Source: Lutraria lutraria
Lineage: Eukaryota > Mollusca > Bivalvia > Venerida > Mactridae
DNA length: 64,000 nucleotides
Reading direction: 5' to 3'
Assembly (NCBI GenBank): GCA_964023205.1
Contig: OZ026846.1
Span: 34,182,194-34,246,193, forward strand
The notes beneath the pieces were generated by a model. The model did not search any database. It was not told the DNA's origin and saw only the letters and a program-made list of their open reading frames with translations. Position numbers and translations under genes: made by a program. Each line of letters starts with the position of its first letter. The stretch's first letter is position 1. Shown in pieces: positions 12,301-23,061 of the stretch.

Positions 12301-13327
12301 AATGTATCAAATATATTTCATTCACATGTATTATATTTATTTAAAGGTAGTGACCATCAGATGGCGCTTTTTGAACTTTAGACTCGAGCAGCTATCTATA
12401 CACACATTAATTTCAGTATGATCGGTCCCACTTAATGCGTATGTTTAATTTTAGGGTTCAGATTATACAGACTGGTTTCCGTTTACTTCTCATTCGCATC
12501 GGCGCTTGTTGAGAGTTTTAGTTCAAAGGAACCAGGTCAAAATGAGAGATTGTGGCGTGTTATCTTAGCGGACAGCCTAGATTTATCATCACACATATTA
12601 AAATTAGGCTAATTTTAATATGTGTGATGATAAATCTAGGCCAGTTATCAGCAAGATTTAGGGATCAAATACCATGTACATGTGTCAACAGCTAGGTGGT
12701 TACTATTTCGTAATGGTCTTCTTGTTTACCAAAACCTAGTAGTACAAATTATAAACTTGTATGATCGCGCCGATTTTCTTTGAATACGGACTAAGATTTT
12801 CTAGACTACGTATGTGCGTGCATTTCGTTTTCCATACTTCAAGTGAAATTCTCCGAACGACCTTTCCAAATACAAGTACACGTAAATATGTATGTAACAC
12901 CATTTCGCTATTTACAAACAATGCATTCAGCGTCAACAACAGCATACAGTTTACACGATTAACACCATCAGAAGATATCGATTTTAGCAGCGACTTATTG
13001 ATCTGAACTGTCTAACACGAGAACTTCGTGCATATTTAACGGAAAACTTAATATAGAAATTACAAAAAAATGAGCGATAGCTGTATCGCTTAGCACAAAA
13101 TTTAAATGATTTCTTAAAACAATTTTTAAATATAATATATTCAGGCATGTTCAGGTTGGTTCTTTTGGTATTATATACAATTGTATAAAAAATCGACTAT
13201 ACCTCAATTTTACGATTTGGAATTCGTCCTCAGAGATATTCGCCCAACCGTCCCCAATGGAATCGCGGCACATTTCATACCCCCTTCTTCTCGTGGCTCG
13301 AGGGATATCGTCCGAATTACCGGCCAT
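349..13327 (-). CDS. CHKA/CHKB-like: Choline kinase, 5' part of gene (six coding exons, 3' end outside window)
   Basis: ATP-dependent phosphorylation of choline, first step of the cytosolic CDP-choline route to phosphatidylcholine. Coding exons on the minus strand: 13327-13203, 6084-5857, 2933-2805, 2473-2363, 1763-1705, 421-349; all have GT/AG borders and join in phase to 241 codons plus two bases. Exon 1 gives MAGNSDD and a GWANISEDEFQI stretch. Exon 2 holds the glycine-rich nucleotide loop (SGGLTNYLYICSLPE) and VLLRVYG. Exons 5-6 spell the phosphotransferase motif SHNDLQEG/NILY, with the presumed catalytic Asp, then VVIDWEYCSYNYR. The exon 3 acceptor is the second of two nearby AGs; only that one keeps phase with exon 2 and gives the family's usual spacing. 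The frame stays open upstream of the chosen ATG to another ATG at 13519, but the chosen one has a better context and fits the family. The GGLTN loop and IDWEY favour choline over ethanolamine kinase. The C-terminal part lies left of base 1. Intron 1 is 7.1 kb and repeat-filled. Confidence 0.93.
455..546 (-). mobile_element. tRNA-derived SINE, family 1 (Ala-like head)
   Basis: On the minus strand: TTAGCTCAGTTGGTACAGCA, then TCTGACTTGCAAG, then GGGTTCGAGCCCCGCATTGG. A tRNA-like shape with a TGC anticodon-like triplet, but the stems pair poorly and a TTATTTTCCTCCTATT tail follows, so it is a SINE head and not a functional tRNA. It lies in a choline kinase intron. Related copies: 4481, 43903, 50353. 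Confidence 0.75.
706..1240 (+). mobile_element. SINE, family 3 (tRNA-like head, conserved centre), interrupted
   Basis: Head TGGTGGTTAGCTGGACTTGT, B-box-like CTTGAATCCCAGTT, centre TGTGGAGAAGTTGCCGATTC with GGTAAGTAAGCACTGGTTAG, then after the nested element at 872-1150 the rest: GAAAACATGTTAGGTGAATC and a tail ACGCCATTTGACCCACTGAG. Confidence 0.75.
872..1150. mobile_element. TIR element nested in a SINE, 5-bp target duplication
   Basis: Inverted ends of about 24 bp starting GCCGGTATTCAACAAACATC at left, matched with two mismatches at right. The 5-bp word CCAGG flanks both sides and is single in other SINE copies (CAGTCCAGGAAAA near 39680). No coding content. Confidence 0.8.
4066..4262 (+). 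mobile_element. SINE, family 3-like, degraded
   Basis: GGCCTTAAAGGTCCAGTAGT, ACCGGGATTCAGATTAATGC and the centre ATGGAAAAGTTGCCAGCTGC. Degraded relatives on the minus strand lie at about 33455-33560 and 56645-56875. Confidence 0.55.
4481..4640 (+). mobile_element. tRNA-derived SINE, family 1
   Basis: AATTGGTAGAACATCTGACT, TTGCGAGCAGGAGGTC, GGGCTCAAGCCCTGCATCAG, then a TATTGTTTATCCTACAATTACAC tail equivalent. Degenerate A and B boxes are visible. Confidence 0.68.
4780..5620. repeat. Diverged tandem repeat, about six units of about 145 bp
   Basis: The phrase ACCCCAGATGACCCATGTTC recurs at about 4812, 4957, 5101, 5254, 5399 and 5544. Each is followed by ATTCTGAAAAGGTTTGGTGA-like and AGATCCAATCAAAACAGTGA-like stretches. 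The array is followed (to about 5705) by GATCACCCTGAG and CTCATGTGAGCTAAAA, the terminal hairpin also seen at 8640-8672 and 61140-61175. Several minus-strand frames here are only by-products of the repeat. It lies in the intron between choline kinase exons 2 and 3. Confidence 0.85.
6438..6613. mobile_element. Palindromic pogo-like miniature element, copy 1
   Basis: 176 bp beginning CAGTACAACCTCTGTAGAGC and ending in the inverse, flanked by TA. The interior repeats GTTGTTGCTCTACAGAGG in both orientations, so almost the whole unit can fold. CAGT ends plus TA duplication are typical of Tc1/mariner and pogo relatives. It lies in choline kinase intron 1. Confidence 0.85.
6615..6716 (+). repeat. 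LINE-type 3' tail with ATCT microsatellite
   Basis: Sequence ending GGAATTAAATAAAATATCTA then TCTATCTATG looks like the 3' end of a non-LTR retroelement terminating in a short tandem repeat. Immediately next to the miniature element at 6438-6613. Confidence 0.4.
8198..8672. mobile_element. Repeat ending in CTCACCTGAG-type hairpins, copy 1
   Basis: Starts AAGAGGGCCAATTAAAGATG, then GGCCCTAAAACGCTCACCTGAG, and ends with ACGCCGGATGCTGGACATTC, GATCATAAAAGCTCATCCTG and AGCCATAGGCTCAGAT. The interior has phrases like GTCCATAACTCTTGAAG and TACATTGTATAAATATGATTGG. A related copy is at 60856-61175. No protein is encoded; it is probably non-autonomous. Confidence 0.7.
9180..9345 (+). mobile_element. 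tRNA-like SINE of another type
   Basis: TGGTGAGTTGACTATAATGG, CTTATAATTACTAGACCC, GTGGGTTCGAATCCCATTAG, then GGTCGGAGGTTATAACTTCA. A box/B box spacing is tRNA-like, but the stems fail. In choline kinase intron 1. Confidence 0.55.
10959..11093. mobile_element. Miniature inverted-repeat element (ATGGCTGA...CGTATTTTC ends)
   Basis: Left arm ATGGCTGACTTACGACATGT then CGTATTTTC; the right arm is the complement with few changes. Inner words TCGTCACGACAAA appear in both orientations. About 135 bp, no coding content, in choline kinase intron 1. Confidence 0.75.
12575..12641. repeat. Perfect 67-bp palindrome, 33-bp arms with a 1-base centre
   Basis: Arms 12575-12607 and 12609-12641 are exact complements (GCCTAGATTTATCATCACAC at the start), with only G12608 between. 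It lies in choline kinase intron 1. Confidence 0.95.
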
Positions 13328-14286
13328 TGTCTTCTGCTCATCACACGTCGCCGACACAAACAGAAGTCGCTTAAATATTAGAACAATCATAGATAGCAAT
13401 TTATGTGACAAAAGATAACGTTGTTTAATCGCTAGGTCCGTATCTTTACGGAATCTTAACAATGACATCAATTTTGAACGCTGGCTCGTCAACATCTTAT
13501 AAATTTTTCGTAACAACACTTGTATGATATTCCTGTATGTATCGTTTAAATTCCACGTATATGTTCTTAGTGTCGCTGTTTCTTCCTATAGCTCGCATGT
13601 ATTTATGAATCAGATCAGCGAAATGACCTATTTATATAAATAGTCTAACTTCCGTAAACAAAAAGGCGTGTTTATCGAGTACTATCACATCATCGAAGCT
13701 CTAAAGATATATATGATTACATATCAAGGGTCTGTCGAGAGAATACATTGTAAAACCAATCGATGGTGTCAGCTGATGTTTAGGAGAGAAGCCAGCAGCG
13801 TTGTGTTTATGTGTGACGCAATAACGCATGATAATGATATGATTGCTGGTGTGGCTCTGGGGTGCGGGGGGGGTTGAGCGCCCCTGGTTAACAATGGTAA
13901 CGTACGTAATTGTATGATGTGTCTAGATTGTATTAACTTTTAAGCTGTTTATCAACAGTCAGATTCTATATCTTTCTTTTTTTCGGGGACGCAGCGTTGT
14001 TTTCCTATTTTCAAAACAAAATTGAAGTGCAATGTATTATTAAACCAGAAACACTATATATATACATAGTGTCCCTGAACGTGTCCGTCGATCTGTTGAT
14101 CGAAATGTGCACTTCGGTTCGAAGCATAAAATCCCTAAAATTATTTTGTAAAATGAAATGCTTATAATATTCATTATTTACTTTCAATGACACAAGCAAG
14201 CGTTTGATTATAGTAGTATATAGAGAATCACCGCCTCAGTACATGTATACCAGATAGTTTCAGGCCTGTCTTTTGTACATGTATAC

Positions 14287-15712
14287 TTCCTCCATATTTC
14301 AACTAGATATTAAGTATACACCTCTCCATCTTTCATATAGATATAAGTCCACCTCTCTATCTCACACTTATAAATTAAGACCACCTCTTCATATTTTATC
14401 TAGTTACTATAAGACCACATCTCCATCTTTCACTTATAAATAAAGACGACCTCTACATATCTCATCTAGATATTATATAAGACCACCTCTCCATATTTTT
14501 ACTAGATATTATATAAGACCACCTCTCCATATTTTTACTAGGTATTATATAAGACCACCTCTCCATATTTTTACTAGATATTATGAGACCACCTCTCCAT
14601 ATTTTTACTAAATATTATTTAAGACCACCTCTCCATATTTTTACTAGATATTATATAATACCACATCTACATATTTCTACTAGATATTATATAAGACCAC
14701 CTCTCCATAGTTTTACTAGATATTATAAGACCACCTCTCCATATTTTTACTAGATATTATATAAGACCACCTCTACATATTTTTACTAGATATTATATAA
14801 GACCACCTCTCCATATTTTTACTAGATATTATAAGACCACCTCTCCATATTTTTACTAGATATTATATAAGACCACCTCTACATATTTTTACTAGATATT
14901 ATATAAGACCACCTCTACATATTTCTACTAGATATTATAAGACCACATCTACATATTTCTACTAGGTATTATAAGACCACATCTACATATTTCTACTAGA
15001 TATTATAAGACCACCTCTCTATATTTCATCTTGATATTACAAGACCACATCTACATATTTCTACTAGATATTATAAGACCACATCTACATACTTCTACTA
15101 GATATTATATAAGACCACCTCTCCATATTTCTACTAGATATTATAAGACCACCTCTACATATTTCTACTAGATATTATAAGACCACCTCTCCATATTTCT
15201 ACTAGATATTATATAAGACCACCTCTCCATATTTCTACTAGATATTATAAGACCACCTCTCCATATTTCTACTAGATATTATATAAGACCACCTCTCCAT
15301 ATTTCTACTAGATATTATATAAGACCACCTCTCCATATTTCTACTAGATATTATAAGACCACATCTACATATTTCTACTAGATATTATATAAGACCACCT
15401 CTCCATATTTCTACTAGATATTATATAAGACCACCTCTACATATTTCTACTAGATATTATATAAGACCACCTCTCCATATTTCTACTAGATATTATATAA
15501 GACCACCTCTCCATATTTCTACTAGATATTATATAAGACCACCTCTCCATATTTCTACTAGATATTATAAGACCACCTCTACATATTTCTACTAGATATT
15601 ATATAAGACCACCTCTCCATATTTCTACTAGATATTATATAAGACCACCTCTCCATATTCATCTCTGTATCATAAGACCACGACTCCATATTTCAGCTAG
15701 ATATCAGGCTGC
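14287..15712. repeat. Minisatellite, roughly 40 units of about 36 bp
   Basis: Head-to-tail units of the form TATTATATAAGACCACCTCT followed by CCATATTTCTACTAGA. Shorter units lack a TATA or AT step (about 32-34 bp), and variants read CTACATATTT. The left 150 bp is the most diverged; the centre and right are nearly uniform, with alternating long and short units suggesting higher-order amplification. It lies directly beside a LINE fragment in an intergenic region. No coding frame crosses it. Confidence 0.95.
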
Positions 15713-16180
15713 AGAAAAATATTTATGCAAGGGATATTTTACTAGAATATGTTTGTCCATTGAACTTAACAAATTACTTTTAAAATCGTTCCAGTTCTGG
15801 TTCACTGATTTTGAACCTGAATTTTCAAGATATTTTTTAACATAATTAGACATATCAAGACGGATCTATGACCAGTCAGCTCTTCTTTAGTTTTATACGA
15901 TCCACGGTGGTTTCTTATTCTCTGTAGGCTTGATCCGTGATGACATGATCGCCGAGACATATTGGCGGGCATGTTGAGTGGTGTTGTGGGTAGTGAACAT
16001 AATATCTAAATTCCTGCCTTGACGAGTGGGGATGTTGTTAATTTGTTCGAATGAATGGTCTCTGCAAATTTCTAAAAAAAACATACAATGAAGTATGTCT
16101 CTTGCACCACTAGGTATAGCTCCAAACGCACATTCTACATCTTCTAACATGAAATCTCCCTCTAAGTATTTCTTCATACA
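15712..16180 (-). pseudogene. Non-LTR retrotransposon (CR1/jockey-type LINE) fragment, endonuclease end and linker
   Basis: Minus-strand frame 16177-15893 includes FEQINNIPTRQGRNLDIMFT, the usual C-terminal signature of LINE apurinic-type endonucleases (a PTR block, then LDI with a Thr/Asn-rich tail). Farther on, 15880-15712 encodes DMSNYVKKYLE and NWNDFKSNLLSSMDKHI, like the linker that precedes the reverse transcriptase in these elements. The frame is broken between the two parts. No reverse transcriptase is found; the fragment ends against the minisatellite. Confidence 0.6.
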
Positions 16181-16873
16181 TTTGTATGGTGAGAGGATGT
16201 TGGTTTTACCAATAGATTTGTCGAGTTCAACTAATGCTTCGGCTCACGGTAATATGATTCTACCAGGATGTTTTCACAATCAGAGCCGCCGCGCTTATAC
16301 ACTAGTTCTTTGCGATATACTCTGAAGATTTGTCACACAATGGGCCCAGGCATCTTGAAAGACCTCCTGCGTAGTCAATATGCACACTAGCCCCTATATG
16401 GGACAAGTGGGTGAAGTACGGTGTAATACTTTTAAATACAAATTCTAGTCATGAAACACAACAATTCAGATGGACTCTCATCCCTGTTATACGATGGGAT
16501 CAATATCTGTGAAGTTTCCTCAATGCATGGGTTTCTTAAAACCTAGCTGAATATTTAATAAAAGTAAATTTCATCGAGAGCCCATTTCCCAAGCTTCTGC
16601 CACCGCGAATGCGCACTGACGCGGCACTGACATGTCAGGAATGGAAAAAATATTATTCTCCTATTCCAATTATTTCAATTTATGACGTCAACTATGTCAG
16701 TTTCGAAAATATTTCCAGCAACAAAATATAATTCTGTTATCCCATAAAATCAAGACATTTCTAATACAGTCCCTGAATGAGGACATTCCGTGCGCAAAAA
16801 GGGTCCTTGGATTAGTTTGATATCAATGTAAAAATGCATGTTTAAAATTTTCATTATTGGTTGACATGTGTTA

Positions 16874-18274
16874 GGGGAGACCGGGGCAAAATGAAACATG
16901 GGGCAAAATGAAACACACTAGATTATATCGTTGTTGTGAAACCACATATGACCCAATAAAATTCGAAAAAACGCAGTGTCCTTCCTTTGCACGGTTTGGA
17001 AGTGAACATCATTAAGAACAAACGCTGTAAAACGTAAATAAGCAGATATTTTAGTTTCTATGCAATGTAAGTGACTTTTTATCATCCCGTAATTATTTTA
17101 ATTAGTTCCGATAATATTGATAGTGGAACACAATGCCGTAGCCTAAATAGAAAATGTATGTGTTGTGTTTATATTTAACAGAATGTTGAAAGTCTCTTCT
17201 TGTATGATTTCACATGGATTAGGGTCAAAGGTCATTCGGTATGGATGGGGCAAAATGGAACATTAGTGACGGGGCATGTTGGAACAAAGTTTCGATTTGC
17301 CCCAACATATTTTCAAAGTTGGTAAAGTAATAAAAAAACTTGCATTTGCGTTCTGACGTTTAGTGGGTGTGATATTAGCTATGTGCTTTCCATTTTAAAA
17401 ACTAGATCAGAGTGACATAGCCAGAAATAAGCCGAGGCACTCTGTTGTCGTTCATATGGTCACTAATCGGGTTTTTACTTAGAACGTCTTTAACTGATAC
17501 GTTTTGGAGGCCGCATAAACCTGTTCTTTCCCCAAATTATCGATATCACTGACGTTATATACGGCAGTTTTGCAACAATGAATTATATTTTTACCATACA
17601 TCACGTATGAACATTATTTTCTGTAATCTACAACAAGCTATATGATCCAGGAAACTGATGCTCTAAGTATATATAAGGACTTATATAAGTCCTTGGTATA
17701 TATAACAAAGGTTATATGCATTTCAATGCGTTCTATTCATAATGACACAATCGAATGAATGTTTGTAAAATGGAATAATTATTAATAATTTTATCAACAC
17801 TGTACATGGTCAATGTCCCAACCATATCAGACTTTGAGACAGTCATGTACAAAAATATATTTTCACTTGAGTGATATCACATATTCGAAAGACGATATCA
17901 TCTGTTCAGATTTATATATATCACAACGTGGCCTTACATATGGTACTAAAATTTGCCCCGTAATTCATACAGTACGAAAACAAATGTTGAAATGAATGCT
18001 TTGTATAAAATATGAGTATGAGGCTCATTGTTCCATTTTGCCCCAGGTAATGTTTCATTTTGCCCCTCCTATGGGGCAAAATGAAACATTTTACTACAAC
18101 TAACTTGTTCCTTAATATGGGTCCAATTAAAAGAAATATGCATACTTAACAAATATATATATGACGTGCGATAAACGTGCGTTATACACGTGCAAAAGGT
18201 TTCCCGAACAGATAACGCACGAATGAGAACTACTGAGTTTTGTAAAAAATGTTTCATTTTGCCCCGGTCTCCCC
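16874..18274. mobile_element. 1.4-kb TIR element with TA target duplication, non-autonomous
   Basis: The two ends are exact inverted repeats of 26 bp starting GGGGAGACCGGGGCAAAATG, directly flanked by TA on both sides (16872-16873, 18275-18276). The interior carries further copies of the terminal word GGGGCAAAATGAAACA in both orientations near 16901, 17247, 17266, 17294, 18035, 18051 and 18073, as expected of transposase-binding subterminal repeats. No frame resembles a transposase. The TA duplication suggests mobilisation by a Tc1/mariner-like or similar transposase; the family is not identified. Confidence 0.85.
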
Positions 18275-18841
18275 TATCATATGGTACGTTTTGAGAAATC
18301 CAAGATGGCCGCCAATATGACGTTCAAATAATTGAAAAAAACGACCTGCTGAATATATTTTCATTTAATGGATACAATAATTTAAGTTGGTTTTCGTATG
18401 AATTACACAAAATATTATATTTACCACATCTTCATATCTAGTTGCATGACATTTCTGGGGCCGTTGAAATACTTAACAAAAAATTGACATAGCCGCGCAT
18501 ACAGAATTACAAATTCGTGAGAGTAATATTTCTGAGAATAAGTAAAGATGAAAAGACTTAGTGATAATTTAACGAGGGTATGTTTTTGCATTCATCTCAT
18601 GCTCATGCAGATTATGTTACAATACTAGTACATAATAGACATATGGTACAATTTTGGTCAATTTCCATAAGTAGTCTCCCTTTCGAGATCGAGCTGATTA
18701 AGCTGATACCAACTATTGGATTGTTTCCCTTTAGTTCATCTGATAGAACACATGATACTGGTCAAAATATACCGTGTCACCAATATAGCCCCAGGAAATC
18801 GATAGGCAATAAAACCACGGGTGGTATTATACAAGCTTGAT

Positions 18842-21430
18842 ATATACGTAATTATCTGTGTATGAACATCGATAGTATAATGTACAACAGAGAAAATGCT
18901 AGCGTAGTTGGCAAGTAAAAGATATTAATGCAGTTATAGAAAACATATTATGATTTTTTATTGAATTTTTTTAAAATCCGAAAATCCATGATTATATTAT
19001 TTTATTAATTTGGTTGTTAATAGCGTTATACAGCACGAGAACCTATTTTCTTATTCACTAATATTACAAGTATTCGAAAACGAAAGTTTGTATGCATGTC
19101 AAATTTAATATAATTTATTTGTTGCTTATTGTGTCTAAGGCCGTAAAATGAGTAAAACATTGATATATTAACATGTCGTGTATGACTTTGAAATAGAAAG
19201 ACAATTCGGATTTTGATCCATTAATCATTAACACCGAGAGCTAGCATTAATTTACACTGGCTGTGTGTAATAAGAATATTCAAACATAATCTAAATAGTC
19301 TAGAACAAAGATCGAGGACTTATATATGTAGTTGTAATTGTTTCTTGAAAAATTTCCTCAAAGTCAAAATCCTTCTCGTGAAAATATGAGGAACATGATG
19401 TACAAACAATGGTATAAAACTAGCTCTTAACAAAATCAAAATACTGACTATCTATATTTACATGATGATGCTCAATATAAAAAATATCTAAATAAAAAAT
19501 TATCGCTTTGTAATGGCGTATTTCGCACCTTTTCTCGAAACAACAATCAGAAGACCTGCTCAATTCTAATTGCATTAAAACTGTTAATCGACAGATAAAC
19601 GATATTATGTATAAACTATATAGTATTACTATTTACATGTGTATGTCAGTTCGTACTAAAATAAAGCACAGAAACAATCATGATAAATAGTAAAGTTTTG
19701 GTACATTTATTAAAATTAAATATTAGAACTGTACGTATCATAAACACTCGTTTAATCATTTAAAAAATAGAATGCTTTAAGTTTTTACCCAAAAAATAAG
19801 AAACTTTCTGTTTAGAATGATTCACTCTTGAGATATTTACTACCGCAGTAGAATTGTATTAACTTTATAAAAAAATACTCAAAACTTTCCGTACAGTAAC
19901 GCCATAATTGTCTACTGGAATCATCAATTTACAATATCTTATCTTATTACAATATAATTATGGAACTAAAATTGTATTTTAGACTTAAGTATAACAACTC
20001 ATCGTCACTACAACATACACAAAACTATGAGTACATGAAATAAAATTTAATGCAATTATCTAATAAATAACAATTCAGTACATGTACTATGGAAAGAAAT
20101 ATTAGATCGTATCAAGGGCATATATATATATACATGCAAATAAATACGGTATAATCACAATTTTTATTGATATATTGTTTCATGCATCTTTTCAAATTCA
20201 CAAGAACTTAAATTTACGTCTACAAGGGATTTTCTACCATAAAGCTGTTTAAGGATATATCTACATTCCAATGTGTATAAACCACCCGCTGTGCTAAATT
20301 TGTACATGCATCGGTAAACATCGACCAAACGGAAATTACCGAAGATCGAGCTCAAACGAAAGCAATATTTGTCAAAACATGGTGTTACAAATCGTTAAAA
20401 ATACTGAACAAGATGTATATTTATTTTATTTTGGTTTATATCATTTTACGGGAAAAGAATTTCTCTAAAATGTCATATGTGGTAATTTATTGGCAACTTA
20501 TGAATTGTTTGTCAATTTTTAGTCTGAAATTTGGCAAAAAATCATTTTCTTCAATATTTACATAGAACATAGAGTAAATTTTGAACCGTTTTACCTATTT
20601 CATACAAGTGCAAAAATACTGCCCAAGATAGATAGTTATTTTAAATTAAATTACACCATTTGAAAGATAATGATTTTATCTACAATGTCATATGTGGTAA
20701 TTTATTGGCATTTACCGAATGAAGATTTTATAGCAAGTTTTAAATTATTTCCCTATATAATCTATATAGAGTTAAACTGGGCAATTGTTATCTGATTGTG
20801 GTTTATCGAGTCATTTCAAGGGAGATAACAACATCGATTAAGATGATTATTGGTTCAGTATTGTTCCACAAAAATGAATTTGAATTTATTCAAAATAAAT
20901 AAATTTGTAATGTGAAGTTTTTTGTCGAAATACAAACCATCGTTGTACTAGAAAGTGTTTTTACATTAACAGTAACGTAGGTTTCGCGTATTCGCGTAGT
21001 TTTTGCCATGCATACTTGATACTTAAATTCATAATAATCCTGCATTCATGTGAAATCTGACTTATTTACTGAAAACTTCCGAAAATCGAACATACCTACT
21101 GTTACCATGAGTGCCCCGTTTTCTCCCCTGTGTCTGGGCTGATAGGTCAAGGTTTCAGCCCCATGTCTTATTTTAACCAACTTACTTATCTGATCAAATA
21201 AAAGCATATGTATATATATATATGTTATAGTTCATTTTTCAATTATTTGGGTGCCATTTTAGCGGGCGTCTCGGATTTCTCAAAACCTACCATTATTCCA
21301 TATGTCTACTAAACTTTTTGAAAATTTCAAACGTGCAGCTGTACATTGGTATACATTGTTCCCACATTTACAATTTTTATCTCCCTTGTTTTGACTTGGC
21401 AGTCATCTTTGGTGGCAAATTTAACATGCA
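18842..21430. other. Gene-free AT-rich stretch
   Basis: No frame of interest. The only structure noted is a diverged direct repeat: ATGTCATATGTGGTAATTTA recurs at about 20471 and 20686, each followed by TTGGCA. Confidence 0.6.
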
Positions 21431-21686
21431 TTGGTAGAAGATATTCATATCTATATTTTTGTTTTGATAATTCTAAATATAGGATATTCATACGTGACAT
21501 GTATTAAACTTATCCATGGACCTTTTTGCACACGGGAAGTCCCCCGGGACTGTACTACTTCACGAATGCTTCAAATGAGTTTTTTAACTCATAGATATAC
21601 AAAGCACATCTCAGGCGACAAAGGTCGCGGTATATAAAACTAAAACTAAAATATGTTTGACATACATGTACTATGAAATGAAGATC

Positions 21687-22195
21687 CAATCTCTACCCAG
21701 AGTTGTCGTTCCTTTCCAATCCACACATACCACTGGCTAAGTCTCAGTAAACTACACTCTGATCAATAATCATGCTTTTGTGTATATTTTATAATTATTT
21801 GTTAGATGTCATAATGAAATATGTCATATCGTTTCAGAAAAACGCTTCAGGTTGCTCCGTTAAAAGCTGTGCCATTAGGGATTATTTAACCTTGTTATTC
21901 TAAAACTAATTTAGCGGAATAATTGCGAGGTAAACAATTCAAAACACGGATAATATAACGAAGGGATACCAGGTTTGGATGTCAGTTTCCTATAATTTAG
22001 TTTAAGTATGCTATTCGGCTTTTCAGATAAACAAAAACAACACTATTTATGTTACGTGTAGTTTCTTTTTTTGAGGTGTTGTCACCATTTTTAAATCACG
22101 CGTCTTTCATTGTGAAGCCGGTCTACTTTTTAGACGTTGACAGAGGTTAGTGTGAGTGTAGCGGGGACGACAACAGTTAGTCTGTGTAGAGATTG
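21687..22195. mobile_element. Second copy of the Mutator-like TIR element
   Basis: Same family and orientation as 22461-23052 with high similarity along most of its length. It lacks the nested insertion, and its right terminus has changed (CAACAGTTAGTCTGTGTAGA). The flanks show no matching 9-bp duplication, so it either moved long ago or was cut by recombination. Confidence 0.8.
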
Positions 22196-22460
22196 GTACC
22201 AGATCTAGGAACTAGATAATGATGTTGTTTCTCAATAAAGCTAAATAAATATTTCAGCTTCTTTAATGCACACTTTTTGGTATTTCAAGCATACAGTTTT
22301 GCAATATACGTACAATAGCTGTACTGGTATAGTAACTACATGTATCTACTAATAGACGTTCTGTCATTTTCCCTGTGGCGTACCTCAATAGCCTCGTGAT
22401 GTCTTACTAAACTTTTCAGCGCTCTGATTGGTCAATGCGTTTGAGCCACTTCACTGGCCG

Positions 22461-23052
22461 CAATCTCTACCCAGAGTTGTCGTTCCTTTCCAATCCACAC
22501 ATACCTCTTAAACTGGTTCCCGTTCCATGATGCAGTGCACCAAAGGCTTTGTACACACAAGTCAACGGGAACCAGTTTAACATACCTCTGTCAACGTCTC
22601 AATGCCAAGAATCTTGACAAACTACACTCTCATCAATAAACATGCTTTTGTGTATATTTTATAATTATTTGTTAGATGTTGTAATGAAATATGTCATGTC
22701 GTTTTAGAAAAACGCTTCAGGTTGCTCCGTTATAAGCTGTGCCGTTAGGGATTATTTAACCTTGTAACTCTAAAACTAACTTGATTTAGCGGAATAATTG
22801 CGAAGTAAACAATTCAAAACATGGATAATACAACGAAGGGATACCAGGCTTGGATGGCAGTTTCCTATCATTTTGTTTAAGTATGTGATTCTTTTCAGAT
22901 AAACAAAACAACACAATCTATGTTAGTTTCTTTTTGAGGTGTTGTCACCATTTTTAAATCACGCACTTGTCATTGTGAAGCCGGACTACTTTTTAGACGT
23001 TGACAGAGGTTAGTGTGAGCGTAGCGGGAACGACAACTCTGGGTAGAGATTG
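22461..23052. mobile_element. Mutator-like TIR element with 9-bp target duplication
   Basis: The ends are inverted: CAATCTCTACCCAGAGTTGT at left and its complement at right, with a second inner inverted pair ACCTCTGTCAACGTCT. The 9-bp word CACTGGCCG flanks both sides (22452-22460 and 23053-23061). A 9-bp duplication and long TIRs suggest Mutator-like mobilisation. No coding frame. A further element is inserted in its left arm at 22509-22579. Confidence 0.85.
22509..22579. mobile_element. 71-bp miniature TIR element with 10-bp target duplication
   Basis: Perfect 16-bp inverted ends TAAACTGGTTCCCGTT, flanked by the direct repeat ACATACCTCT (22499-22508 and 22580-22589). It is nested in the Mutator-like element and absent from the sister copy. 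Related ends occur near 9090-9170, 12475-12535, 47600-47660 and 52850-52920. Confidence 0.85.
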
Positions 23053-23061
23053 CACTGGCCG

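Noticed and set aside
14287..15712. CRISPR-like array
   Set aside because: Units are contiguous with no unique spacers; it is a minisatellite in animal DNA.
16095..16325. Plus-strand frame of 76 codons
   Set aside because: It is the opposite strand of the LINE endonuclease fragment.
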